From: JAJEAO01 sp963667635
GTDB taxonomy: Bacteria; Acidobacteriota; Vicinamibacteria; Marinacidobacterales; Marinacidobacteraceae
DNA length: 64,000 nt
Assembly: GCA_965232015.1 (NCBI GenBank)
Contig: OZ246946.1
Coordinates: 3,658,001-3,722,000, forward strand
Reading direction: 5' to 3'
Shown piece after piece: positions 40,145-48,851 of this stretch (its first letter is position 1; each line of letters begins with the position of its first letter). A program made the translations under genes and the position numbers. The notes under the pieces are model-generated. The model was not told where the DNA came from and made no database searches. It worked only from the letters and a program-made list of their open reading frames with translations.

Positions 40145-42106
40145 TCAGCGGGGCGGCGCGTCACTGGTCGGCAGGGACCCCACCCACGGCCGACGCGCCC
40201 GGTAGAGCGCGAGCCGCTCGCGGACGGCGGCCGCGTGGTCCGGCGCGCCGGCGCGGTCCGAGAGGTCCGCAGCCCGCTCGGCGGCGCGGATCGCGTTGGC
40301 GAAGTCTCCCGTCGCGGCGTACGCGGCGCCGAGGAGGTCGAGCGATCGGGGCTCGCCGAACGAGAATCGGCCGGCGAGCCGTTCGGCGAGACGCAGCGCC
40401 TCGGGGGGATCGCGCAGATCGCGCCGGGGGTGCGCCGCGAGGATTCCGATGAGCGGCCCGAGTGCGGCGGGGGTGTCGGGCTCGATCGCCAGCGCCTCTT
40501 CGAGGGCGAGGACAGCCTCCGCTGGACGGCCGCCGCCGAGGAGAGCCCGCCCGAGCGCGGTTCGGACGCCGGCGGAGTCGGGGCTGAGCCGGGCCGCCGC
40601 GGCCAGAGGTTCGATGGCGGCGTCCGGGTTCCCCCGCGCCAGCAGGAGGTCCCCCAACTCGAAGAAGGCGTGCGGCTTCTCTGGCCGCTGGACGGCCGCC
40701 TCGCGGAAGGCGGCGAGCGCTTCCCCCACCCGGCCGCCGTCCCGGAGCAGCGCTCCCGCCTTGACCCGGGTCTCGTAGTCGGGGCTCCCGACGAGGGCCT
40801 CGGCGAGGAGGCGTTGCGAGCGTTCCCGCACTCCGCGCAGGTGGAGGAGTTCGGCGAGCCCGGTGCGGAGTCGCGCCGTCTTCTCGGGGGGACTCGGCTC
40901 GATGATCCGGGCTTCATGGAGCGCCTCCAGCCACGCGAGGTCGACCCGTCCGCGCGCGGAAGCCGGAGTCGGGGCCGGCTCCCCGGGCCGCCGGATCCAG
41001 TGGTCGGTGAACGGGGTGCCGTGGAAGGCGTCGCGCTCGGTCGGGAGGTGGCACGAGGCGCAGTCGCCCCCGTCCGCCGCGACCGCGGTCGTGGCGCCGT
41101 GGATCGTCCCGGGCGCCTGGTGGCAACGCAGGCACACGGCGCGGGTCCGGGCGGGCGTGGCCGGCTCCGGCCGGTGCGGGTCGTGGCAGTCGGTGCAGGT
41201 GATGGCCTGATCCGGCGGCGACTCCCGGAAGCACGCGCTCATCATGAGGCTGGCGCCGGCGTGGCGGGCGAGTCCCGGGTCGCGGGCGAGGATCTGCTGC
41301 GGCTCGAAGTCGGTGGGCTGCCGGTGGCACTGCCCGCAGAAGGCGACCTGCTCCCGGGGGGCCAGGAGGCCCGGATGGAAGATCCCGCCGCTCTCTCCGG
41401 CCGATTGGGCCTCGATGTGCGCCGCCCCCGGGCCATGACACCGCTCGCAGGTGACGCCGAGGACGGCCTGATGCGCGTCGAAGCGGTTCTCCGCGTCCCA
41501 CGCGAGCGCGGTGGCGTGGCAGCCGAGGCAGTCGGCGGAGGCCTCGGCGCTGTCGAGGTCGCCGAGCGGATCCGGGTCGTCTTCCCCGCCGGGCGTCGGA
41601 AACCAGCCGTCCTGAGCGCGGGAGAAGGAGAGGCGCAACTCCCGCATTCGGCGCTCCGGCGCGAACGAGACCGGGGTCAGGCCGCGCAACCCCGAGCCGA
41701 ACACGGCGTCCACCGCGACCGCGGGTCGGTCGCTCCCCGGGGCCTCGAAGCGCACCCCGTCGCCCTCGGCGCGGTAGGCCGGTTCGGCGCCCAGCGCTTC
41801 GGGCCAGTGAACGGCTCGGGCCAGCATCTCGTCCGAGAACCAGCGGTCGCGGCTCGTGGGCGCCACGGCGGCCGCAGTGAGGGCCATCGGATGGTTCGCC
41901 TGGTTCGCGGCGATGTCGGCGTGGCAGGCGGCGCAGGTCGCGGCGCCCACGCCTTCCGAGGGATCGCCGAGGGGATGGAGCGGGACCAGGGCAGCCCCGG
42001 GCGGCGGGTCACCGGCGCCGGACGAAGGATCACCTGCTCCGCATGCCGCCGCGATGCTCGCGAGGAGCCCGATCAGGACGCGGCGGAGAGGCATCGTACG
42101 GCGCAT
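40145..42106 (-). CDS. Heptahaem cytochrome c fused to TPR repeats
   Basis: The 653-residue exported protein has an N-terminal lipoprotein-like signal (LIGLLASIAAACGAG). Seven CXXCH haem-binding motifs follow in the first ~390 residues: CAACH, CLGCH, CERCH, CGQCH, CTDCH, CLRCH and CASCH. The C-terminal ~230 residues are TPR repeats (YETRVKAGALLRDGGRVGEA, PHAFFELGDLLLARGNPDAA). Multihaem-TPR proteins occur in Acidobacteriota and Planctomycetota beside CRTAC1 proteins, as here (CRTAC1 at 44602). It is probably a periplasmic electron carrier. No oxidoreductase partner is adjacent. The start could also be the second Met. Confidence 0.88.
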   Translation of the reverse strand: MRRTMPLRRVLIGLLASIAAACGAGDPSSGAGDPPPGAALVPLHPLGDPSEGVGAATCAACHADIAANQANHPMALTAAAVAPTSRDRWFSDEMLARAVHWPEALGAEPAYRAEGDGVRFEAPGSDRPAVAVDAVFGSGLRGLTPVSFAPERRMRELRLSFSRAQDGWFPTPGGEDDPDPLGDLDSAEASADCLGCHATALAWDAENRFDAHQAVLGVTCERCHGPGAAHIEAQSAGESGGIFHPGLLAPREQVAFCGQCHRQPTDFEPQQILARDPGLARHAGASLMMSACFRESPPDQAITCTDCHDPHRPEPATPARTRAVCLRCHQAPGTIHGATTAVAADGGDCASCHLPTERDAFHGTPFTDHWIRRPGEPAPTPASARGRVDLAWLEALHEARIIEPSPPEKTARLRTGLAELLHLRGVRERSQRLLAEALVGSPDYETRVKAGALLRDGGRVGEALAAFREAAVQRPEKPHAFFELGDLLLARGNPDAAIEPLAAAARLSPDSAGVRTALGRALLGGGRPAEAVLALEEALAIEPDTPAALGPLIGILAAHPRRDLRDPPEALRLAERLAGRFSFGEPRSLDLLGAAYAATGDFANAIRAAERAADLSDRAGAPDHAAAVRERLALYRARRPWVGSLPTSDAPPR

Positions 42107-42192
42107 CAGGTCGAATCAGAATAAACCGGCGCGGTCACTCGATGGCGAACCCCACGCGGACTAGACTGCTCCTTTCCGGAGGACGCTCAGGA

Positions 42193-42618
42193 ATGCACGT
42201 CACCATGACCGAGGCGAAGGACAACCTGGAACAACTGGGAGAGCAGGCCCAGGAAGGCGGGGAGGTCGTGATCTGCCGGGCGGGGAAGCCTTGGCTCCGG
42301 CTCGTCCCCATGCCGCCGACGCCTTTCGGACGACGACTCGGCGGCCTGGAAGGTCAGATCGAGATCCTGCCCGGGTTTGGAGACCGTGACGACGACCTCA
42401 CCCAGGCGATCGAGGACTCCCGGATCTTCCCCGAAGTCGAGAGCGAAGAGGCCCGCCGAGGCGGCGGCGGCGGGCGGCCGATTGCGCCGGCGACCGACGC
42501 GGAGCGCGAGCGTTGCTCCCAGGCGATGGACCGTTTCCAGCGCTATCTCGCCCGCCAGCGTCCGATTGGCGCGACGCTGCCAGAAATGCTCGCCGCGCGG
42601 CGAGAGGGCCTGCTCTGA
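42193..42618 (+). CDS. Phd/YefM-like antitoxin, extended
   Basis: The protein has 141 residues. The N-terminus MHVTMTEAKDNLEQLGEQAQ, then EGGEVVICRAGKPWLRLVPM is a Phd-type DNA-binding domain. The rest is longer than usual, with a glycine-rich linker (EEARRGGGGGRPIAPATD) and a helical tail (MDRFQRYLARQRPIGATLPE). The tail resembles toxin-contacting regions, so this may be an antitoxin with an added module. The start has GGAGG 12 bases upstream. Its TGA overlaps the following PIN frame (CTGA). Confidence 0.8.
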   Translation: MHVTMTEAKDNLEQLGEQAQEGGEVVICRAGKPWLRLVPMPPTPFGRRLGGLEGQIEILPGFGDRDDDLTQAIEDSRIFPEVESEEARRGGGGGRPIAPATDAERERCSQAMDRFQRYLARQRPIGATLPEMLAARREGLL

Positions 42619-43022
42619 CTCCGCTTGTCGTCGACGCCTCGACCGTCTGTTCCTGGTTCCTCGAAGGACAACCCGTCGCCACCGGAGTTCAGAGCCGCCT
42701 CCGGCATGGCTCAGCGTTCGTCCCCGCGATCTTCCATTTGGAGGTGCGCAACGCCATGGTGGTGTCCTGTTGGCGCGGACGCATCAGCAGGCGAGAGCTT
42801 CACGAGCACCTGGATGCGATTGCGGGGCTCCCGCTTCGCACCGATGGAGCCTGCGAACTGCTTGAGGTCGTCAGGCTGGCGCTCCTCCACCGAGTGACCG
42901 TCCATGACGCGGCTTACCTCGAACTGGCGCTCCGACGCGAGGGTGTGCTCGCCACTCTTCACCGGGTTCTCCTCCGCGCCGCCGCCGCCGGGAATCCGAC
43001 AATCCCCCCGACGGAGGCGTGA
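42615..43022 (+). CDS. PIN-domain toxin (VapC-like) with probable CTG start
   Basis: The frame reads LTPLVVDASTVCSWFLEGQP with the first acidic residue, then VPAIFHLEVRNAMVV with E, VTVHDAAYLELALR with D, and a short C-terminus. No ATG, GTG or TTG precedes the first strand within the antitoxin overlap. The only initiation codon giving a complete protein is the CTG at 42615, overlapping the TGA at 42616-42618. The last conserved acidic position is less clear. Co-translation with the antitoxin is expected. Confidence 0.78.
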   Translation: MTPLVVDASTVCSWFLEGQPVATGVQSRLRHGSAFVPAIFHLEVRNAMVVSCWRGRISRRELHEHLDAIAGLPLRTDGACELLEVVRLALLHRVTVHDAAYLELALRREGVLATLHRVLLRAAAAGNPTIPPTEA

Positions 43023-43060
43023 TCCGCGACGCGGAGGTCCTGCTGGCGTAGCGCGTCGGA

Positions 43061-44602
43061 CTACCGGCCGCCCGCCGACATCGCCTGGTCGAGCATCCGC
43101 AGGAAGTCGTCGGGCAGCGGGGCGCCGAGCCGCCGTCCTTCGTCGGCGACCCGTTGCGCTTCCTCGAAGTCTCCGGTGGACGCCAGCGAGGCGGCGAGAC
43201 CCAGCCGGTAGTCGCTGCGAAACGGCTCCTCCGCCACCGCGATGCGGAAGTGACGGATGGCGTCGGCGAAGCGACGTTCCGCGGCGAACACCTGCGCGAT
43301 GGAATCGTGGGTTCCGGCGCGCTCCGGCTCCAGCTCCAGCGCCCGCTCGAACCAGCGAAGCGCCTCGGCCCGCCGGCCTCCGAGCGCGGCGATGCTGCCG
43401 AGACTGGAAAGCGCCCCCGGGTGATCGGGCTGGATCTCGAGCGCTCTCCGGCAGCGCCGTTCGGCCTCGGCGAGCTCCCCCGATTGCGCCAGCACGATGG
43501 CGGAGTTCACCAGAGTGGGGATGTGGTCGGGGTTCCGATCGAGAGCTCCCGCCCACGAGGCGAGCGCCTCGTCATTGCGTCCCTGACGCGAGAGGTTGTT
43601 GCCCAGGTTGTAGTAGAGGTCGGCGGAGTCAGGGCGGGCCTCGATCATCTCCCGGAGGATCCGCTCGGCGGCTTCGGGACGGCCGGCGCCCTCGGCCGCG
43701 AACGCGCGCCGCTCCATGCCCACCACCGAGCGAGCCAGATTGTTCACCTGGTCCATGAGCGGGTCGGAGATCAGCAGGTCGTGCTCGAGGCCGCGGGCTT
43801 TCTCGGCGGCGGCCCGCGCCTTCCCGCGGTTCCCGGCGCGGCGGTACACCCGCGCCAGCGCGGCGACGACCGCTCCCGATTGCGGCGCGAGTTCCGCCGC
43901 CCGCTCCAGCAGCGGCAGGGCCGCGTCGAGATCCCCGTCGGCGGCCAGCAGGCGTCCCAGCCGGAACCGGGCGGCAGCTTCGTTTGGCGGAGCCGTTCGC
44001 CGGTCGCCGGAGGAGTCCAGGAGCGTCCGATACTGCGCCATGGCGGCCTCCGCGTCGCCACGGTCCTCGGCGAGCTGTCCCGCGAGGAGCCGCGCCGGGG
44101 CGTAATCGTCCCTTTCGGCGGCGCGCAGGGCCGAGGCCTCGGCCGCCTCCCGATCGAAGGCCCACTGCGACCGGGCGGCGAGGTAGGGGAACCGGCCATC
44201 ATCCGAATCCAGCGCCTCCGCCGCCCGATAGGCGGTGGCGGCCTCCTCGTGGAACTCGTGCGTGAGGAGCGTCGCCCCGTAGGCGGCCCAGCGGTCGGCC
44301 GCGTCGAGGTCGTCGAGAAGCCGGGCCCGCGCCTCGGCGACCGAGTCCCGAACGCCTGCCTCCACCAGTGTCAGATCCGGCTCCGGCGGAGCGGGCAGAT
44401 CGGGGGCCAGGAGACGAGGGACGAGGATCACCGCCGCGGCGGCGAGGACGACGGCGCCGAGTCCGACGGCGATTCGCAGTCCGACGGGCCCCTCGGCCGG
44501 CTCCGGCGCGGGGGCCGCTCGCCGCGGCGGCCGGGACGCGGCAGCGGCCCGCCGCGGCCGCACCGCTCGGCCGCGGTTCCGGTTGCGGCGGGAACGCGGC
44601 AT
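43061..44602 (-). CDS. Membrane-anchored TPR protein
   Basis: The 513-residue protein has a basic N-terminus (MPRSRRNRNRGRAVRPRR), a single transmembrane helix (LRIAVGLGAVVLAAAAVILV, about residues 42-61), then periplasmic TPR repeats over the remaining ~430 residues. The last five repeats are canonical, for example ADLYYNLGNNLSRQGRNDEA and PGALSSLGSIAALGGRRAEA. The start is the ATG overlapping the stop of the CRTAC1 gene (ATGA). CRTAC1-TPR pairs recur in Acidobacteriota. It is probably a scaffold for an extracytoplasmic complex with the CRTAC1 protein. Confidence 0.87.
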   Translation of the reverse strand: MPRSRRNRNRGRAVRPRRAAAASRPPRRAAPAPEPAEGPVGLRIAVGLGAVVLAAAAVILVPRLLAPDLPAPPEPDLTLVEAGVRDSVAEARARLLDDLDAADRWAAYGATLLTHEFHEEAATAYRAAEALDSDDGRFPYLAARSQWAFDREAAEASALRAAERDDYAPARLLAGQLAEDRGDAEAAMAQYRTLLDSSGDRRTAPPNEAAARFRLGRLLAADGDLDAALPLLERAAELAPQSGAVVAALARVYRRAGNRGKARAAAEKARGLEHDLLISDPLMDQVNNLARSVVGMERRAFAAEGAGRPEAAERILREMIEARPDSADLYYNLGNNLSRQGRNDEALASWAGALDRNPDHIPTLVNSAIVLAQSGELAEAERRCRRALEIQPDHPGALSSLGSIAALGGRRAEALRWFERALELEPERAGTHDSIAQVFAAERRFADAIRHFRIAVAEEPFRSDYRLGLAASLASTGDFEEAQRVADEGRRLGAPLPDDFLRMLDQAMSAGGR

Positions 44603-46284
44603 CAGTGGGGCGCGCCTTCGCCCCGGCGGAGCGTCACCCGCACTCCGTCCGTCCCGGGGAACGCTTCGCGGACGCCGTCGGGCCACACCGCAACGAGCCG
44701 CTCCACCGCCGTCCCGCGGGGAACGGCGAAAAACGCCCGCGGGTCGTTCGTGGCCAGGTAGCTGCCCCCGGGGTCGGCCCGCCGGACCGCTTCGCGTCCG
44801 TCACCGAGGGTGGCGATCACCCGGGTCGGGAAGGCGGGGCGTCCCGACCCGTCGAGCGGGGTCACGACCAGCGGCGTTCCTTCGCGCTCGAAGTCGTTGC
44901 GATAGAGCCGCGCCGGTCCCTCTGCGTTCACGACCAGCAGGTCGAGGTCGCCGTCCTCGTCGTAGTCGCCGAACGCGAGGCCCCGGCTCACCTCGAGCGT
45001 CCCGGCGAAGTCTCCGGCGACATCGAAATCGGCAAACAGCGCGTCGGCGTCGGATACGCCGAGGTTGCGGAACACCTGGTTGGGCTCGGCGAAGCGGCTC
45101 CAGAACGCATCCCCCCGGGCGCCGGGGAGCGCCGGCTTCCGCTGCACCCGGCCGTTCGCCACCACCAGATCGAGGGCGCCGTCGAGGTCGAGGTCCACGA
45201 ACGCGACCCCGAACCCGGTCATCGCCATGCTGGGCGGACCGAGGCCGGAGGGGCCCGTGCGGTCGGCGAAGGTGAGTCCCATACCGCCGTCGTCGAAGCG
45301 GTAGAGCGTGTTCGTCTCGTCGGCCACGTGGGTGATGAACAGATCCAGATCGAGGTCGTGGTCGAGGTCGCCGAGGGCGATTCCCATGCCCGCTTCGGGG
45401 CGGCCGGCGTCGTTCAGCGCGACCCCGGAGAGGAACGCGTCGTCCGCGAACGTCCCGTCTCCCTGGTTCAGCCACAACTGGTTCGCCTCGCCGTCGTTCG
45501 CCACGTAGAAATCGAGCCGGCCATCGCCGTCGAAGTCGGAGCAGACCACGCCGAGACCGGGGGCGTGGATCGCTCGCAGTCCAGCCGCAAGCGAGACCTC
45601 TTCGAACCGGCCGTCGCCCAGGTTCCGGTAGAGGAGGTCGTGGATCCCGGGGAAGACCTGGGGACTGCAGTAGTCGCGGCTCCCGTCCTGCTGGGTGCAC
45701 GCCTTCGTCGGATCGTTCGCCACGTAACGGGTCACGTAGAGGTCGAGCCGGCCGTCGCTGTCGTAGTCGCACCATGCCGCCGACGAAGACCATCCGCCTC
45801 CGGCGACCCCGGCGGCTTCGGTTCGGTCCTCGAAGCGGCCCTTGCCGAGGCTGCGGAAGAGCCGGTCCGGTCCGTAGTTCGTGATGAACAGGTCGGTCCG
45901 CCCGTCGCCGTCGTAATCGCCGGCGGCGAGGCCCATGCCGTAGCCGGTGTCGGCCGTCCCGGACGCCGTGCTCGCGTCGGTGAACCGCCCGTCGGGGCCC
46001 TGGAGGTAGAGGACGTTCCCGGGCGCATCCGGTCGGGGTCCGAGGGGGTCGGTGGGCCGTCCGCCCTGAAGGAGGTAGATGTCGAGATCGCCGTCGCCGT
46101 CCGCGTCGAAGAACCCCCCGCCCGCGCCGGTGATCTCGGGCAGGGACAGATCCCCCTGGTCGCCGGCGTCGTGGACGAAGCGGATCCCGGCCTCGGCGGT
46201 CACGTCGCGGAAACCCTGGGCGGTTGCCGGAGACGAGGTGATCGTGGCGAAAGCCGCCGCAAGGAGGAAGGCGTTCCGTTGCAA
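44602..46284 (-). CDS. CRTAC1-family FG-GAP/UnbV protein
   Basis: The 560-residue secreted protein opens with QRNAFLLAAAFATITSSPAT and AQ, a signal peptide that requires the TTG at 46284 as start; the frame upstream runs into the IS element. FRDVTAEAGIRFVHDAG is the CRTAC1 entry motif. About seven FG-GAP calcium-binding blades follow (FFDADGDGDLDIYL, AGDYDGDGRTDLFI, CDYDSDGRLDLYVT, SDFDGDGRLDFYVA, GDYDEDGDLDLLVV). The C-terminal ~90 residues are the ASPIC/UnbV domain. The IS1182-like element ends 70 bases upstream, possibly affecting its promoter. Confidence 0.88.
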   Translation of the reverse strand: MQRNAFLLAAAFATITSSPATAQGFRDVTAEAGIRFVHDAGDQGDLSLPEITGAGGGFFDADGDGDLDIYLLQGGRPTDPLGPRPDAPGNVLYLQGPDGRFTDASTASGTADTGYGMGLAAGDYDGDGRTDLFITNYGPDRLFRSLGKGRFEDRTEAAGVAGGGWSSSAAWCDYDSDGRLDLYVTRYVANDPTKACTQQDGSRDYCSPQVFPGIHDLLYRNLGDGRFEEVSLAAGLRAIHAPGLGVVCSDFDGDGRLDFYVANDGEANQLWLNQGDGTFADDAFLSGVALNDAGRPEAGMGIALGDLDHDLDLDLFITHVADETNTLYRFDDGGMGLTFADRTGPSGLGPPSMAMTGFGVAFVDLDLDGALDLVVANGRVQRKPALPGARGDAFWSRFAEPNQVFRNLGVSDADALFADFDVAGDFAGTLEVSRGLAFGDYDEDGDLDLLVVNAEGPARLYRNDFEREGTPLVVTPLDGSGRPAFPTRVIATLGDGREAVRRADPGGSYLATNDPRAFFAVPRGTAVERLVAVWPDGVREAFPGTDGVRVTLRRGEGAPH

Positions 46285-46354
46285 TGTGGTCTCAGTATAG
46301 GAAGGGTTGGGCCTGGCGCGTCGGTCATCCGGCGTCGGCGGGTTTCGGCTGGGG

Positions 46355-47857
46355 AATTCAGGCTGTGGACAAAAGCCCTTTTGGCCAAGAGTGGAGATGC
46401 TGGTATGGCACCTGGCGCGGCATGAAATGTGACGACGCCGGAAGCCGAGCAAGCCGAAATCGCGTCCCGAGGACGCCCCGCAGCCTCCAGAGGGCCCGGA
46501 AACGGCTCTGAAGGCGTCTCAGGCGCTCAAAATACGACATCCGCGCCAGGCGCCGATACCGCTGCAGCGTTCTCGGCGTCCCGACCCCATACCGCGTCCG
46601 CATCAGCAGCCCCAGATTGAACGCCGCAGCGTGGATCTGGAGTCGTTTGCCGATGTTCTCCCGCCCCCGCAGATACAGCCGCCGCAGCCCGCCGGTCTCG
46701 TAGCAGTGCGCGAACGAACGCTCCACCACCTCCCCTCGCCGCGCAAGCCACCCCTTCGCGTAAGACCGCCGGATCCGACGCCGGTTCAGATACACCGCTT
46801 TCTTCTCCTCCTCCTTCCCCGCCCACTTCCGCCGCCCCCGCTGCGGCTCCGCCACATACGACCGCAGCCCCTTCCGCTTCAGCCCCACCATCGTCTCGTC
46901 GGAGTGATACCCCTTGTCGCACACCACCACCCGCACCTTTCCCCGCTCCACCTCCGCGTCCTCCAGCCGCGCCTCCATCTCCTCCACCGTCGTCTCCAGC
47001 GTCTTCGTGTCCCCCTGGTCTCCCGCCTGAACCACCACCGCCGCCATCGCGCCGGTCTCCAAGTCCACCGCATGCTCCACCTTGTGCAGCATCCGCGTCT
47101 CCCCGCTCTTCATCTTCCCGATCCGCGCGTCCGGATCCACCGGCTGCGTCCATTCCCGGTTCCATCCGGTCTTCTTCTTCCTCCTCCGCTTCCGGTCCAC
47201 CCGCTTCAGATCCGCCAGCGTCGGCGTCTCGATCCCCGACTCCCGCGCCAGCCGGCGCAGAAACTCCCGATACGCCTCCCCGCTGTCCCGGCGCCGGATC
47301 GCCCGCAGCGCCGCGTTCGCCCGCAGCGTCGTCCCGTCCACCCCCAGCTTCCGCCCCCGCAGCAACTTCGACTCCCGCAGCCGTCTCAGAACCCACGTGA
47401 ACACCTCCTCGTGCGCCTCGATCGAGATCCGCTTCCGCGCCTTCGACAGCGTCGAGTGGTCCCAGCCCCGATCCGTCGGCCCCAGCCCCACGAACTCCTT
47501 CAGACTCAGCGAGTCCCCCAGCTGCCAGGCGATCCCGCGCTCCGACGGGATGCCCTCGAAATACCCCACCATCAGCAGACGGAAGTAGCTCTCCGGCGGC
47601 ATGCTCGGCCGGCCTCTCCCCGCCGCGTAGAACTCGCGACAGACATCCTGCGCGTGGTCGTCGAACCCCGCCTCATCCAAAACCCGGTTCAGCCCCCGGT
47701 AAAACGCACAGCCCGGACCTCTCGCGATGTCCGTCGTCGCAATCCACAACTTCCCTGGCCGTTCCACACGGCGCTTGCCCATCGCCATGCCTACAAATTG
47801 TAAAACCCCTCACGATCCCCGACCCCAAGACCTCGGAGTTTTTCCACAGACTGAATT
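46355..47857 (-). mobile_element. IS1182-like insertion sequence (1503 bp)
   Basis: The element is bounded by inverted repeats, AATTCAGGCTGTGGACAAAA at the left and the complement of AATTCAGTCTGTGGAAAAAC at the right. It carries one transposase. The termini match those of the miniature elements (AATTCAGCCTGTGGACAAAG) at all but one to three of the first 20 positions. No target duplication is obvious beyond the shared AATT. The left end lies 70 bases upstream of the CRTAC1 start, and the right end abuts a short-repeat cluster. Confidence 0.88.
46358..47788 (-). CDS. IS1182-like DDE transposase
   Basis: The 476-residue transposase has an N-terminal DUF772-like domain (PPESYFRLLMVGYFEGIPSE, RGIAWQLGDSLSLKEFVGL). 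The catalytic core has D in KLGVDGTTLRANAALRAI, D in VVVCDKGYHSDETM and E in RRGEVVERSFAHCYETGGLR, the pattern of IS1182-group members of the IS4/IS5 superfamily. The stop codon lies within the left terminal repeat. The frame is intact and TACAAT precedes the ATG, so it is probably functional and able to act on the miniature elements. Confidence 0.92.
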   Translation of the reverse strand: MAMGKRRVERPGKLWIATTDIARGPGCAFYRGLNRVLDEAGFDDHAQDVCREFYAAGRGRPSMPPESYFRLLMVGYFEGIPSERGIAWQLGDSLSLKEFVGLGPTDRGWDHSTLSKARKRISIEAHEEVFTWVLRRLRESKLLRGRKLGVDGTTLRANAALRAIRRRDSGEAYREFLRRLARESGIETPTLADLKRVDRKRRRKKKTGWNREWTQPVDPDARIGKMKSGETRMLHKVEHAVDLETGAMAAVVVQAGDQGDTKTLETTVEEMEARLEDAEVERGKVRVVVCDKGYHSDETMVGLKRKGLRSYVAEPQRGRRKWAGKEEEKKAVYLNRRRIRRSYAKGWLARRGEVVERSFAHCYETGGLRRLYLRGRENIGKRLQIHAAAFNLGLLMRTRYGVGTPRTLQRYRRLARMSYFERLRRLQSRFRALWRLRGVLGTRFRLARLPASSHFMPRQVPYQHLHSWPKGLLSTA

Positions 47858-47940
47858 GCCGGGCCCCCACCCGGAGAACTGGCGGAGTCCGGCGCGCCGG
47901 CAAGGGACTGGAGTCCGGCGCGCCGGCCTGCCTGCCGGCC
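47858..47940. repeat. Short intergenic repeat cluster beside the IS element
   Basis: One variant ACCCGGAGAAC unit (near 47865-47885), then two GGAGTCCGGCGCGCCGGC half-hairpins. It directly abuts the IS right end, so the element inserted at the edge of a repeat block. Confidence 0.65.
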
Positions 47941-47970
47941 GGGTCGGGCCTATGCTCCGGGCGCTGTCCC

Positions 47971-48639
47971 ATGCCCTCGCGGCGCCATCTGATCACCTCG
48001 GATTTCCCGGGGGCGGCTGCGCCCCCTGGCAGCCGGGTGCGGTTCCGGTTCCGGGGTCGGAGCATCGAGGGGATCGTGAGCGAGCTGCGAGCGCATCGGG
48101 CCGTCGTGGCCGCCGGAGGGGACGGACGGTGGCAGGTTCCGTACGGCAGGTTCGAGGTCATCGAGCGTTCGTCCGCCGGTGAGTGCACACTCGGAGAAGT
48201 CGAGTCGCTCGCGCATCGTCTGATCGCGAGGCACCAGACGACGAGCGGTCTGGGCCGGACGTGGCGTTTCGACTTCGCTCTTTCGTCGTCGCGCGCCGGC
48301 GCGTGCAACGAGCGCGATCGGCGCATCGAACTCTCGGTGAGCTACTGCCTCCGGGCGACGCGCGCCGAGATCCGCGACACGCTGCTCCACGAGATCGCTC
48401 ACGCCATCGTCGGAGTCGGCCACCGGCACGACGCGGCGTGGAAGGCGAAGGCGCGCGAGATCGGCTGCAGCGCCGACCGTTGCCACCGCGTGTCGCACAC
48501 CATCCCCCGGTGGGTCGGCGCTTGTGGCTGCCGGCGCCACTTCCGGCAGCGGCTCCACCGCCGCCTCCGCCGCGGCGCCATCTGCGCCAGTTGCCAGAGT
48601 CGTATCCGTTGGCGGATCAATGCGGAGGGAGCGAGCTGA
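47971..48639 (+). CDS. SprT-like zinc metallopeptidase
   Basis: The 222-residue protein has an active-site helix, TLLHEIAHAIVGVGHRHDAAWK at about 138-158, with HEIAH and a downstream His, as in SprT/Spartan proteases. A C-terminal zinc-ribbon-like part follows with cysteines in IGCSADRCH, GACGCRRH and ICASCQSR. The N-terminal ~70 residues (RVRFRFRGRSIEGIVSELRA) are a small beta domain. SprT-like proteins act in DNA-protein crosslink repair in eukaryotes; bacterial roles are poorly known. No tight operon partner is visible. Confidence 0.82.
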   Translation: MPSRRHLITSDFPGAAAPPGSRVRFRFRGRSIEGIVSELRAHRAVVAAGGDGRWQVPYGRFEVIERSSAGECTLGEVESLAHRLIARHQTTSGLGRTWRFDFALSSSRAGACNERDRRIELSVSYCLRATRAEIRDTLLHEIAHAIVGVGHRHDAAWKAKAREIGCSADRCHRVSHTIPRWVGACGCRRHFRQRLHRRLRRGAICASCQSRIRWRINAEGAS

Positions 48640-48649
48640 TCAATGGACT

Positions 48650-48785
48650 GGAGTCCGGCGGCATGAAGCGCACGATGGAGTGCGGGCTTGAGTGCGTCCG
48701 TCGGTGCCCGCCCCCCACCGGGAGAACTGGTGGAGTCCGGCGCTCCGGCAGGGGGGCGCCGGTTGCGGGAACTGCTCGCGCTCGG
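48650..48785. repeat. Short intergenic repeat cluster
   Basis: A GGACTGGAGTCCGG half-hairpin, then an ACCGGGAGAAC unit near 48712-48732 with GGTGGAGTCCGGCGCTCCGG after it, the same string as at 10830-10850. The 212-base interval 48640-48851 holds no gene. Confidence 0.65.
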
Positions 48786-48851
48786 GAGCCGTTTGGTCGA
48801 GTAGAACCGGCGGCGCCTGCGCGCGCCCGGATGTCCCGCAGGGAGAAACCC

